A stretch of 64,000 nucleotides of DNA from Synaphobranchus kaupii (Eukaryota > Chordata > Actinopteri > Anguilliformes > Synaphobranchidae). The position numbers and the translations under genes were made by a program. The DNA is taken from positions 99,440,998 through 99,504,997 of the forward strand of contig CM056377.1 of NCBI GenBank assembly GCA_029718625.1, written 5' to 3'. Below the pieces are notes generated by a model, which saw only the letters and a list, made by a program, of their open reading frames with translations, was not told the origin of the DNA and did no database searches. Shown piece by piece: positions 11,893-23,285 of the stretch; within the stretch, counting starts at the first letter, position 1; each line of letters begins with the position of its first letter.

Positions 11893-12998
11893 TCAAGGCC
11901 TATGATATTATATACTTAGACTTCCAAAAGCATTTCAGAGTGGGTTCGGAACTGGTTACGGGATAGAACACAAAGGGTAGTAGTAGGAGGGATCTTATCT
12001 GAGCAGGGTAAAGTGGGAAGTGGAGTTCCACAGGGTTCGGTTCTGGGTCCACTGCTCTTCCTCATTTACATAAATGACCTAGATGCGGATATTGAAAGTA
12101 CATTAGTTAAATTTGCGGATGATACAAAACTGGGAGGTTTAGCCAACTGTCTGGAAGCTACTAAGGTAATCCAAGAAGATTTAAACAAATTCCAGAAGTG
12201 GGCAGAAACCTGGCAAATTAAATTCAATATAACTATGTAAAGTTCTACATGTGGGGAATTAAAACATAGGGCAGGATTACTTTATGCGGGGTACAAAACT
12301 AGAATGTGCACATGCAGAAAAAGAGTTGGGAGTAATAGTCGATCAAAGCCTATCAGGGTCTGGTCAATGTGCTGTAGCGGTAAAAAAAAAAGCTAACAGG
12401 ATGCTGGGATACATAGCCAGGAGTATTGAGTACAAATCTAAGGAGATCATACTCACACTATACAATGCTCTTGTCAGACCACACTTAGAGTACTGTCTGC
12501 AGTTCTGGGGACCTTACTACAAGAAAGATATAGAGGCGCTGGAAAAGGTCCAAAGAAGGGCAACCAGATTGATCCCGGGTATAAAAGATAAGTTTTATGA
12601 GGAAAGGCTTGAAATGCTAGGACTTTTCAAGCTTAGTAAAAGGAGACTTGGGGGGGATTTGATTGAGGCGTTTAAATTTATTAAAGGGATCAACAAAGTG
12701 AACTACAGGAAATTATTCAAGTTGAGCTCGGTTAGCAGAACGAGGGGGCATAAATGGAAACTGGCAAAGAATACATTTCTCACAGACACTAGGAAATATT
12801 TTTTCACACAGAGAGTGGTCAATACGTGGAATAGCTTGCCTGAACATGTGGTGGAAGCAGAAACACTGGGAGTGTTCAAGGCCCGGCTTGATTCAGTGTT
12901 AGACACTATTAGTACAGTTTAGAGGTAAGAATAGACAAGCATTGTTGGGCTGAATGGCCTGTTCTCGTCTTTCCTTGTTATGTTATGTTATGTTATGT
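11893..12998 (+). pseudogene. CR1-clade LINE, 5'-truncated, inserted in the hAT element
   Basis: The plus strand encodes the second half of a CR1-type reverse transcriptase: KAYDIIYLDFQK, a deletion, [29 protein letters not shown], the catalytic FADD at 12112-12123, then LGVIVD, RPHLEYCLQFW, KVQRRAT, RRLGGDLIEAFK and FFTQRVVNTWNSLP, ending DTISTV at 12922. There is a stop at 12238 and a frame change before 12284. The 3' end has GGGCTGAATGGCCTGTTCTC and a (TTATG)n tail at about 12975-13002, typical of CR1/L2-superfamily elements. The copy begins abruptly next to a (TG)n tract. Confidence 0.9.
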
Positions 12999-13693
12999 TA
13001 TGCTATGTGTGTAGGGGTGTTCAGAGAGGCCACTATTTGTATTTCTTGAGGCCTAATTATGCATGTTTGTATTCAGATAAAAATGAAGTTAGCACAGTTT
13101 GCAGCTCTGCAACAAAAAAAGAAGGAAACTTGGCAGACAATACTGTTTTTTGGCACTGACATTCCTATTGTTGGAATATTAAATCATTTAACTCACTTTT
13201 CTATAATAGCCTAACATAATATTTGAAGTATAACAACAGTCTTACATGTTATGCAAAAGTAGAAGGCTAACAGCAGAGCTAACTATTGTATACCACCCTG
13301 GCAAATGACAGCTGCTTTATGCAAATAAAATGGGGTAAGCTCCACAAAATTAATTATGTTGTACCAAAGTGAAATAAGGTTATCCCTTTAAATAAAAGCT
13401 GTGTGCGCTCTTTAGCTAAATCAAGAAAAAAAAAAGTCTTTGTCCCAAACATGGAGCTTAGTTGCCTACATCACCCATTCAGTGATTACGCTGAACTACC
13501 ACTACACCGAATCTCAGGACTGTTTTCAAGAAATAAAGCAGCAAGCACTTTACAAACAAAGATAATGTCAACAAAAAAATAAATATATTTGTAGGCTATG
13601 GTTTCTCTTAAAACTGTTGGAGATTTCTAACAATATGGTTAAAAGAAAAAAGAAGGCCTAGCTATTCCCACTGCAAAACACAAAGTAATTGCC

Positions 13694-15854
13694 TCAAAGC
13701 ATGAGTCTTCTGTTTGTTTTCATAAAAGCCCTAACAAACTCATCCAAATCAATACTCTTGGTTATAAATTTTTCATGTGCCAGAATCACCAAATTCCTTT
13801 TTCTCTCATGCAACATTGTGCGGCGGAAGGGTGTTAGGACACGTGTCAGAGTGGAGAAAGAACTCTCACATGATGCTGAGGATACTCCAATCACCAGTGC
13901 AGTTGCATACACTGCATGTAGCTCTGGAAAGGCTTCCTTATAGCCCTGTATATGTCGACACACTGTTGACAGGTCCGCGTCAGTGGAGAACTTCTTGAGC
14001 AACATGGATTTTGCCACATCAATTTCATTTTTCAGACTATTGGTTGTTGCATCAGTACCGACAAGTAGCTGCAGCGGTTTCAATAGGGCCAACTCTAGAA
14101 AAGACGTAGACTGGGGAACAAGACAGCTTACTGCCCTCATCAGGTCAATATTTCTCCTCGAAAACCTGTCCTCAATCTCTGCAATAGCTCTGTCCAAGAT
14201 GTTTAGGAGGGCTCTTCTCAAAGACTGGCTGGGAGTGTTGGAGGAATCGGACTCAGTGTGACCAACGGTGGAGAGAACAAAACTGTCTATGAGCTGTTTG
14301 CTCATTGTTCTCCTTCTTTTTGTAGCTGTCTAATATCTCAAAATTATCCCATGAATCATCTTCTCTGATATCTTTTAAAGCTTGCAGTGAGGCACTGATA
14401 ACCTCCCCAGCACTGCAAAGATCCACAGCCTTAGCCTGCAGAATAGAATTTGCTGGCTTCAAGACACCAAAGATTTTGATGAGGAATTTACCAATTTCAA
14501 AAAAATGATGCTTCCTGAGTTGTACCAGGAGCCCTGATGCCTCTGTGCATAAAGCCATTGCTGCCACACTATCTTCAGAAATCGCTGACAAAATGTTCAA
14601 GATGGCATCCTCATTGTCTACCAGACATTTTGTTACATCATAATGACTGGTCCACCGTATCTTGAGTAACCTTTTAAGAGAGGGTGCATTATAGTTCTGG
14701 GCTACATAATGATGGCGAACGAAGGAATGTAGTGAGCCGGAGAGTTCAAAGAATGTTTTGGCGCATGGCTCTTCCTGAATGGCATGCACCACTGCTAGGT
14801 GCAGCTGATGGTTGTAGCAATGTACATAAGGAATGAGCCTGCCAAGCTTCTGTTGCAACAATGCTTGAACCCCACCCCTGATCCCACTCATGACTGATGC
14901 GCCATCATAACATTGGCTGATTATATTATCAGCACTGTAATCTTCACTGGACAGGTGTTTGAGCATTTCTGTTGTTATATATTCTGCATCCAACCCACTC
15001 AAGTCCAGTAAACCAATCAAATGCTCCTCAGGAACTGAATTACAGACAAACCGAATCACAAGTGAAAGATTCTCAACATTGCACCTGTCTCTGGTTCCAT
15101 CACATTTGATGCAGAACCCTACTGTATCTGCATTATCATATTTTCTTTTCACCTCATGCAACACCATACTGGCTAGAGTGTTAATTATCTCATTTTGAAT
15201 GCCTTTTGATGTGTACTTTACATTCTGAGGGATGTTTTTTGCTATTTCAGCAAGTTTGGAATCCTTAGCCAGAGTGTACTCAAACAATTTCAGGAACAGC
15301 CCAGCAGAGATATCACTGTCATCGTTTATTTCGGACTGACTTTCAGTGCTTCCACGAAAAGCAAGTTCGTTCACAGCCAGAAACTGCACCACTTCCCCTA
15401 TGCTTCTGATGTAGTATCAGTTTTTCTCAACCTGTGTTTTTCCCAAGAGACATGATATAGTGTCACCAGTTTCCACTCTCGTGTTCAGTTCTGTCCATGA
15501 TCGTGCAGCATTCAAATGGCTATGGCTAGATGCATGCCTGTATAATCCCCTGTCCTTTTCTAGTGCCGTTTTCCAGTTAATAAACCCCGTCTTGGTAAAA
15601 ACTAGATCTCTGTCATTTGTGCTTGAAAACTTGAGACAGGGGAAGCAGAAACATGCATCTAGTTTCACTGAATATTCTAGCCATGATCGTGACTGATACC
15701 AGCTTGGGTTGGGAAATACTTTTAGAACTGGCTGAGATGGTGTGTTATCATTTAAATCGTGGCCGAGATCCACGGAAGCACCCCCGACTGCCTTTTCTTC
15801 CGAACTGGGACTGGGCACAGGATCCGATACTGAGCGTGAAGATTCTGAACTACC
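13694..15854 (-). pseudogene. hAT transposase, near-intact, disabled by one stop and one frameshift
   Basis: The N-terminal part (15818 down to 15417) has a TTF-type zinc-finger look: SWLEYSVKLDACFCFPCLKF, then LYRHASSHSHLNAA. It reads open upstream to at least 15854 without an obvious ATG, so the start may lie in another exon. A single in-frame TGA at 15417-15419 separates it from the middle part (15416 to about 14320), which has KCDGTRDRCNVENLSLVIRF with the first catalytic Asp and QCYDGASVMSG with the second, as in DUF4371/hAT transposases. A frameshift near 14300-14330, after LDSYKK, leads to the C-terminal part. That ends with the hAT dimerisation block (SSASCESSFSTLTRVL, then RTMLHERKRNLVIL). 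Total length is about 700 residues, normal for the family. Related host genes of ZMYM1/'TTF-type zinc finger' kind derive from such elements. Confidence 0.9.
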
Positions 15855-17979
15855 GGTATGTATAACTAGAGCTTTGTGTTAACATTACTGTGCTTTGGTT
15901 TAGTAATCAAAAATCGATGCATAATGATTTAGGCTAATACCGTATAAGCAAGTAGGGTAACTGTCACCAAAAGGAAAGAAGAACCGTGGAGCACAGAGAA
16001 TAAGAAAAGAAAGAAAAACACATTAGCGACCTAACCGTTAGTTAGCTTTAGCTATAACGGTGACAATTAGCTAGCTAACAGTTAACGTTACCTAGCTAGG
16101 TTAGCTAGTCTAACGTAAACTAGTACTGTAGCTAGCTAGCTAACGTTGCGTAAAACCACCACCACTAAGCCCCTCAGACAGTAATAACACTAAACCACTA
16201 AAATGAAACAACAAGACAAGACTCAAAATACACAGGCTTAATTATAAACTTTTAAACAGAATAACTTTTAGACCTATATTATTTTTATTTATTTTTGCTG
16301 TGGGCAAACGTTAACCTCTTCAAGTGACCGACAAACACCGACAAATGTAGAGAGTGACAGCAGATCGGTCCGTCTCCCAGTTTTAAACTGCCAAACCAAC
16401 CAATATTTTGAATAGAACATTATGATTGGCTAAGTATCCTGAACTGAGAAAGAATGCAAAATATCGGTTAAAAAAAATAAATAATAACTTGCATTTTTTC
16501 TAGGGATCGATCAAAGCAATTGATTATTTTAAGTCAATGGTCAAAGTTTTGGGGGGGCACAGCAAAAATTGGGGGGGGGCCACAGGGGGCCTAGATCCGG
16601 CCCTGTTACATGGCATCATGGACTCCATCAACTATCAGGAGAATTTATTCCAAAATGTGGCGCTACCTCTGCCAGAAGGCTAAACGTGGGTTTTAATGAG
16701 ATTTTCCAGCTGCACAATGATCCAAAGCATACCTCAAAATTAGGGATGCACAATATGGATTTTTTTCAGCCGATACCGATAACCGACAATTACCTGCTTC
16801 TCATGGCCGATACCGATAAGATAACCGATAATTTCACATTTTTTAAAAAGAAGTTCATAACCGGTAGTTTATGCACACCTGAGGGTAAGAAAGGCTAAGA
16901 TGTAGTGAGCAAAGATGGATGATTTAATATGCCTAAACCTAAACAAATCTAACTGACATCACTATTGTTAACACAACAAAAACAAAGTACAGTTCTGACT
17001 CTTCAAATGTTCATTTATTTTTTCCTAGTAAAGTACATCAAACAACTTCACAAACATACTTTGACTTTTATAGAGCATTGTGCCTAAGAATCCAAACTAA
17101 ATGCTTTGACATAATCTGTCAAATTAGACATGTCAATGTATTAAATACAGGTTATTAGTAGTAAAGTGCATCACTCAATACAAAAGTGAAGGGCTGTCTC
17201 TAGTAAACTTCCTGCAGTTTTCAAATGCCTGTTGAATAGGCACTACCGCACTCGCTTTTTTTTTGTGCCAACGCTGGTGCTTCGTATTCATTCAATCCAT
17301 CTTCGTTGCGATGACGACCTTTCAGGTGACTTATACAATTTTATTGTTGTGTTAAAACTCGTACTTTTTTAGGGCTGCTCCCGACAAAAGATGTGCTTAG
17401 TCGACCAGGGGCCCTATCTTACATCCGGCGCTAACCCAACGCAAGTGTCTTTGCTATCTTACACCCGGCGCATGGTTCATTATAACGCCTTGCGTTCACG
17501 TCGTTTAAATACCATGTATTCTTGCGCCCATTACAAGTGAACTGGGCGTGTTGGTCTTAAGATGAGGAGTGGCCAGGATTATTTTTGGCGTATTGCTATC
17601 TTGAGCCAGCAGAAAGCGCTTGCGCTAAAACCACCACAAACCTGGTCTAAAGTCATGTCGCAGTTGTTTACATGGTATTTTAACGGTGCATATAAGTACG
17701 TCTACATAGGTGTGTGCACAACGTGCGTACACCCTCCAGTCTGTTACACACAGGGGCACGCACAAGCATGACTAAAAATATCAAGATTACAACGTGAAAT
17801 ATTATTATTGTGTAGGCTATATAGAAAAATGCATAATAATAAAAGGGTCCATAGGTCAAAGACCACATAGCTACCTGTCCCAGCGAAAGGGAATGCCAAA
17901 TGAAATTGCTTTCAGCCCACTCCATCAACATCCAGACGATGTGCGATGGTACGTGTAAGGTTACATGTAGGCTATAGAC

Positions 17980-18999
17980 TAGGGCTGAGCCGAATGCTTC
18001 GGAGCTCCGAAGCTTCGTTCGTTGGATTGGGATTGGGATCCTAAATTCAGATTCGAATAGTTTGTTTTTTCCCCTCAAAAAACAAACTAAAAAAAAAACT
18101 AAACATTTTTTTCCCCCTCAAAAAAGAAGAAGAAAATGGATGGTTTACTGGATGTTTGTCAACATATAAGTGTTTATTCTATACTGATTGAGCTTTGAAT
18201 CGCCTGGAAGTTTATCGAACGTACAAGGATGCGCGGTTAAGCCTTCCACGTGACTTGTCTCGTCGCTACGCTGTTGCCCAAAGCCTGAGGTGAAGTCACA
18301 AGATGTCAAAGAAGTCAGCTGTGTGGAAACATTTTAATATTACCGCTGACAATCCAAAAAAGGTCAAATGCCAAATATGCCAGCAGAAATTGGCATACCA
18401 TGGTGGAACTAAGAATTTGACAAATCATTTGAAAAATGTAAGTAGCCTAATTTATATATCTTCGTCAGAGTAATAGCCTAGCAACATTAGCATTAGCTAG
18501 CCGATCTGACTAGGCTACATTTCATGATATAGCCTAGGCTAGCATAGCATGACAGCCTATTACGTTTTGGAAAGAAAACATAGCCTACACTCGGCTTTAT
18601 ATAGCCTACACTCGGGAATAGCCTACACTCGGCTTGAGACTTTTTTTGACATACGCAGTATGTAGGCTACATGAAGTCTGAGAGTTTATAGGCCTGCACA
18701 TAACTGTGAAAACTGCGGCTTATATTTTTCTTTTAAATTTATTTAGGCCTATGTTTCATGTCCTGAACTTCTGTTCCATTTCAATTTAATACTTTGTTGT
18801 TTCAATTAAAAAAACGGCCTTTCTTCATGCGCATATTACTGAAATAGATGTGAGCGCGCCCTCTACTGGACATATCGTAACATTGTTTTCAAAAAATATA
18901 TATTTTTAATAGATTATTATTCAAACGAAGCTTCGGAGCTTCGGGGAAAATTGCCAACGAAGCTTCGACGTGTAAAAAATGGCATTCGGCTCAGCCCTA
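17980..18999 (+). mobile_element. 1.02-kb hAT (ZBED-type) element inside the Harbinger copy
   Basis: The ends are TAGGGCTGAGCCGAATGC and its perfect inverse GCATTCGGCTCAGCCCTA. The perfect 8-bp duplication CTATAGAC lies at 17972-17979 and 19000-19007. Subterminal repeats of GAAGCTTCG/CGGAGCTTCGG type occur at both ends. It keeps only the first coding exon of a transposase (next entry), so it is an internally deleted derivative of an autonomous BED-finger hAT. Confidence 0.95.
18303..18437 (+). pseudogene. BED zinc-finger first exon of a hAT transposase
   Basis: An ATG opens 45 codons, MSKKSAVWKHF then VKCQICQQKLAYHGGTKNL and TNHLKN. This is the BED-finger pattern W-x-HF, C-x2-C, H-x4-H-like spacing (HGG...NHLK). 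The frame runs straight into GTAAGT at 18438-18443, a good splice donor, as in ZBED-type hAT genes with a short DNA-binding first exon. No second exon follows within the element. The exon has no disabling change. Confidence 0.8.
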
Positions 19000-20008
19000 C
19001 TATAGACTATTCGCAATTATCCTGGATCAATCTATGACTTAGCCTATATTTGCCAATAATTCCTGTAATCTTCTGGGGGGACAATCTTCTGTTACGGGAC
19101 AATGGCTATCCATTAAAAATGGCTTTCCATTTGCTGATAACACCTAAATCAAGCCTAATGCGCGAATTGTCATTTACACCTAATGCGTGAATTGTCATTC
19201 AATGGAAAACTCGCGCACTGCAATAGACGGACATTTGAGTTCTGAAAATGGGCTTTACAATACAGCTCATTACAATACAGCTCTCTAGGCCTACAGTCTG
19301 TAAGTAGATAGAATGGTTTTGACTGAAAAAAGTTCAAAACCTTGTCCAGTGAATATTGCATTTATTCTTTTTCAAATAGCCTATAAGCTACAGGGGCTAA
19401 GGTTTTTTTCCATAGCCTACGGTTAAACAACGGAGATAAATGTCACCATGTTAACTGAATTTGAACCTTAGTATTCTTCGTCCTTCATATTTTTAAAATT
19501 ACAGTGACCAGGCTTCCATACTCTCAGTTTATTAAAAACCCAGCTGATTTTTGTTCCATAACTGAACAAAACGATTTTAAAGAGAACTAAGCGTCTAATT
19601 AGAAATGAAAACAAATTTGCAGCACGTTACACAATTAATTCACAATTAATTTTAATGCCATTCTCTGCATGTGCGCTGCATGTTCTCTGTTTCCCCTGCT
19701 GTAAGTCGCACGTTTCACTGTCTTCCTGGAAAGTGGATTGTTTTAAAGCATTAGGCTACGAGTAAAACAGGTTGGTCACATTTCCATAAACAGGACATTA
19801 TAAAACAAGGGGAAATATGCGTGAACATATGGGTTGCCAACCTGACAGCTTTATTATATTTAGTGTCATTATTAAGGCAAAATAACGGTATTTATGTTAT
19901 TAATCAATATTACTATGCAGGTAGCCTAATGAACTTCGGATGAAGATTGAACTTCGAGAACTCCATGAGAACAGCCTCATGGAATTGATGTTTGACACTT
20001 TCATTGCA

Positions 20009-20520
20009 TAATCAAATGAAACTCGTTGAACAAGCTGGCTAATTTGGCGTTTTCTAAGTCCATTTTGGGCGTGTCCAAGTCCACTTTTGCTATTTTAACG
20101 GCGTGTTTTTTTGGCGCTAAGCACGGCGCTAGGTGCAACTGGGCTGAACCTAGTCGCTTCATTAATTATAGGTGTGTCTTGGGCGTGACATGCAATAAAC
20201 CAATCAAAATGTCATATCTCATTCCCTTTAAAAGCCTGCTTTTCCACCTTGGCGGATTGCTTGATGGCGAAACAGACATGCTCGTGCGTGTTTAGTGTGA
20301 TCAAGGAATAGGCTAAATGGAGTATGATCAATATTATTCGGACTAACCATTAGCCTATGAGTTCCCGGTAATTCCAGACAGGGCTGTTATTTTACAAAAT
20401 ATATGCGGTTAAATTTTGTTAAAAGGACCTGCAACAGCTAAGAATAAGCTATCAATGGCTTCAGTCTCACCTTAGAAAACGCCAAATTAGCCTGCTTGTT
20501 CAGCGAATTTCATTTGATTA
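20009..20520. repeat. inverted repeat with 50-bp arms
   Basis: The arms 20009-20058 and 20471-20520 are inverted copies with about three mismatches (TAATCAAATGAAA, GGCTAATTTGGCGTTTTCTA). They enclose about 410 bp of Harbinger-like non-coding sequence. The right arm adjoins the presumed right end of the TAGGGCTGC element. Confidence 0.85.
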
Positions 20521-21295
20521 TGGGGGGCAGCCCTAGACCTTTTCCCTCCTCTCGGAACCCTTGCGGAACATGTAGGCCTATTGCAAATTGCAATCGTGTT
20601 GTCTTCCTCTGAAACTGTGAAAAACGTCCACACCGGCGTTGACATGATTGGCTCTCTTGTCTACACTGCGTGGCTCGATCCACGTGCAGCATGAAAGCAA
20701 TATTGGCTTCGTATTATCGGCTCTATTTATCGGCTATAATTTCATTATCGGAATAATAATAATATCAATTTCCCATTAGGCCTATCTGCCGATAATTTAT
20801 GGGCCCGATATACATTGTGCATCCCTACTCAAAATCTACACAGAAATGGTTCACTGACCACAACATCAAGCCTTTCCTATGGCTGTCGCAGTCCCTTTAC
20901 CTGGACCCCATTTAAAAACTGTGTGGTGAGCTGAAGAGGAGCATCTACAAGCGAAGATCTGGAGAGATTCTGTATGGAGCAATGGTCTCAAATCCCTGGC
21001 TATGTGTTCTCCGACCTCATCAAACATTACAGGAAAAGATACTCAGCTATTGTCTTGGCAAAGGGAGGGTGCACAAAGTATGAAATACAGGGATGCCAAT
21101 AATTGTGACACACATCTTCAAAATAATTATTTTGAATTAAAGATTTGTTTTTCCTCTGATCAATGGTATCACAGTTAAACTATATAATTTTCAAATTTTC
21201 TGAGCACAGAGGACATTTGATAAACAATAAACTTTTTTTTTAAAATCCTGCACTCATATTAATTGAGGTTGCCAACAATTCTGGTGGGCACTGTA

Positions 21296-22783
21296 TATAT
21301 AGCTACCTAGCTACATATACATAATTACATCTAAAAATATATATAAATAGCATAATCAATACACAAATTTGGCCCAGGTACAGACTATTTTCTAATATTT
21401 ACAGAGCAACCATATGATGGACTAAATATTATTGATATTATTATTAATACAAATAACCTGTAAATTTACTCTATAGTTTAGACAGAAAGGATGATGTTTG
21501 GTGAAATATTTGTAAAAAAAGGACTAACAGAAGAGCAAGTTGTTTATCTTCCCCAAGCTTCACTCTCGTGTAAAAGAAACTTTGACAGGTTACAGTTGAT
21601 TCACAGTGGCAAGCTAAATTAAAACTAAGCTGCCATACATTGTGTCAGCTTTTAATTATGATTTTGTTCTTCATTCTAAGACATAAAGAACAAGCTAAAT
21701 GGAGCAAAAAATATAAACTCTTATGTTTTTTCCTCCGTAAACATGGAATATTTTGCTCATTCTTTTAATTAAGTCTGTTACAAGTGAAATCAAAGTACAA
21801 TCTATTGCTTCATTTAAAATTTAAACACATTTTCAAATATTTCCAATATCCCAGTCATTCTACAAAACTTTCCAGCACAGCAGGGGCAGAAATTCCCTAT
21901 CAAATCCACTACAGAGTTTGCAAGAAAGCATTTACGTGAGGTTTTGTGGCCAGATGAGATAATGGAACTTTGCGGTCAAAATGCAAATTGTCAGGTGCAG
22001 ACCCAACATGGGCAGGTCACTCTTTGTGCAGTTACTGGGATATTGTTGGCTTGTACACATTTCCCCTCCCCTGTCTCAGTCCCCTGTATCTTTTTCAAAG
22101 GTGCAGCTGCAACACTCTTCTGTCATCTTGCCCAGCATTGTGCAGTACCATTGTTACACCTGCCTCACACACACAACACGGGAGTGCAGGTATGAATACA
22201 GACAATGGGTTTCAGGTTGAATATGGTTATGAATCTAAATAACAGATGATGGGGCCTCACAGCCTTTATTGACTAAATATTGAAGTCTAATTTAGTTTTG
22301 AACAGGAGGGAAATCAAATTCAGACTCGTAGCTAATGATCAGTGGCACTCCAGCTAAATAGCTTGTTGGGAAACTGATAAATCCACTACGATTCTGGTAT
22401 TAGAAGTCATAGAAGCACAATGCATATGAAACAGAAACAGCTGTCTGACATCTCATTAGTCACAGCTATACAGAAAGTCCCCACTAACCACTCCATCGCA
22501 CTAGCCAGTGTGCTACCACACACAATCAGTCAAGCTTTGATGCTCACTAAACCCTTTAATTCCCTACACCAATAATCTCTCTGCTCTAGTTTTAATCATG
22601 GACATTTTTAAAACGAACACAGTAAAGAAAAATGATTTCAAGAGATTCATCTTCATCCTCATTTTTTACCATCACGATTACCAGCAATATTATTATTCTT
22701 AATATCTGAAACAGGGATTGTAAAAACTATGGCTTACATAAGCAAAATACCACAAGGTAATCTTGGATTGTTCAGATGTTACC

Positions 22784-22787
<4 letters not shown>
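21296..22787. other. non-coding stretch without recognised feature
   Basis: AT-rich sequence after the Tc1 element. It holds only short frames near 21944-22242 without recognisable content. Confidence 0.45.

Positions 22788-22875
<88 letters not shown>
22788..22875. repeat. (CA)n microsatellite, ~43 units
   Basis: An uninterrupted CA run of about 87 bases. Thr-His and Cys-Val frames across it are artefacts. Confidence 0.98.
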
Positions 22876-22878
<3 letters not shown>

Positions 22879-23240
22879 GTGTAGAGCAAGCACACCAGGA
22901 ACAGGTCTGTTTTGCAGCTTCACTACATACAAAATCACCATCAGGCTGATCGGATTTGCACAATAAAACAGGCTTTTCAAGAAGGAACAGTCCCCCCCCA
23001 AAGGGATGAATGATTGCAACTAAATGACCTCAAGCAGATTTTGCAAACAACCTCATATTTTGATATTGAAATGGGTGAACATAATAGTTCTAAATATGCA
23101 TCTTTAATGATGTGGAATGATTGTGAAACATGTTCGCATGCTATATTTGACTGTGCACATACTGTACCCACACAAACGCACACATAAGAACACAAGGCGG
23201 TCAGATTAGTCATCACTAAACGCATGTTAAAATACCTGTT

Positions 23241-23285
23241 ATCTCTTTTCCACTGACACAGGGCCGGTCTCAGTGGAAAAGAGAT
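23241..23285. repeat. perfect short inverted repeat
   Basis: ATCTCTTTTCCACTGA at 23241-23256 and its exact inverse at 23270-23285, with a 13-nt spacer containing GGGCCGG. It lies 100 bp left of a hAT insertion and is not part of it. Confidence 0.9.

Larger units (their letters stand above)
11711..16605 (-). mobile_element. autonomous-type hAT transposon (TTF/DUF4371 transposase) inserted in the Tc1 element
   Basis: The ends are CAGCCCCGGTTCTAG and, inverted at the right, CAGGGCCGGATCTAG. A perfect 8-bp duplication TTACATGG flanks it at 11703-11710 and 16606-16613. The Tc1 sequence reads continuously across the site once the insert and one duplication are removed. Subterminal G-rich runs (GGGGGGGCAC) occur inside both ends. 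It carries a transposase pseudogene on the minus strand and has itself received a CR1 LINE fragment near its left end. The TTAGCTAACGTTAGC-rich sequence at 15.9-16.2 kb is its 5' non-coding part. Confidence 0.93.
17409..20300 (+). mobile_element. PIF/Harbinger remnant, plus orientation, split by a 1-kb hAT
   Basis: It starts with the terminal repeat GGGCCCTATCTTACATCCGG, the mirror of the end at 45.35 kb. About 500 bp aligns with the fragment at 44.46-45.35 kb (reversed). Transposase traces read AHSINIQTMC near 17918, the Harbinger nuclease (DDE_Tnp_4) block, interrupted at 17980-18999 by another element and resuming at 19008 (ILDQSMT). The sequence from about 20060 to 20250 (GGGCGTGTCC, AAACCAATCA, CATTCCCTTTAAAAGCC) resembles the non-coding part seen in such fish elements. 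The right terminal repeat was not found and the right limit given is approximate. Confidence 0.65.
17370..20535. mobile_element. candidate TIR element (TAGGGCTGC ends) nested in the second hAT
   Basis: The left end TAGGGCTGCTCCC and the inverted right end TAGGGCTGCCCCC face each other. The flanking octamers TACTTTTT and GACCTTTT match at 6 of 8, consistent with an old hAT target duplication. The inner sequence is mostly a Harbinger copy. The boundaries are supported only by the short terminal match, so this level is less certain than the others. Confidence 0.55.
16741..20827. mobile_element. second hAT-like element in the Tc1 copy, enlarged by nested insertions
   Basis: The ends are TAGGGATGCACAATAT and its near-perfect inverse (ATTGTGCATCCCTA at the right). 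The perfect 8-bp duplication CTCAAAAT lies at 16733-16740 and 20828-20835. Several CCGATA motifs lie inside both ends. Taking out the insert at 17370-20535 leaves under 1 kb without coding, so it was a small non-autonomous element before being invaded. Confidence 0.9.
10814..21293 (+). mobile_element. Tc1/mariner element, split by two nested insertions
   Basis: The outer ends are CAGTGCTGACTACAATTATT on the left and the inverse CTGGTGGGCACTG on the right, with a TA dinucleotide outside each. Removing the insertions at 11711-16613 and 16741-20835 leaves about 1.48 kb, a normal Tc1 length. Transposase remnants on the plus strand include MGKIRE near 11174, LWSDEMKTELFG near 11566 and LWGCFPSKGPG near 11660, which resume at 16614 (HGIMDSIN) and include HNDPKHTSK near 16715. 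The right end ends in the usual Tc1 3' part (LCGELKR-like near 20925). Multiple stops make the transposase dead. The element at 41.47-42.82 kb is the same family. Confidence 0.85.

Noticed and set aside
22763..22966. Thr-His and Cys-Val frames over (CA)n tracts here and at 3.8 and 29.0 kb
   Set aside because: Microsatellite translation.
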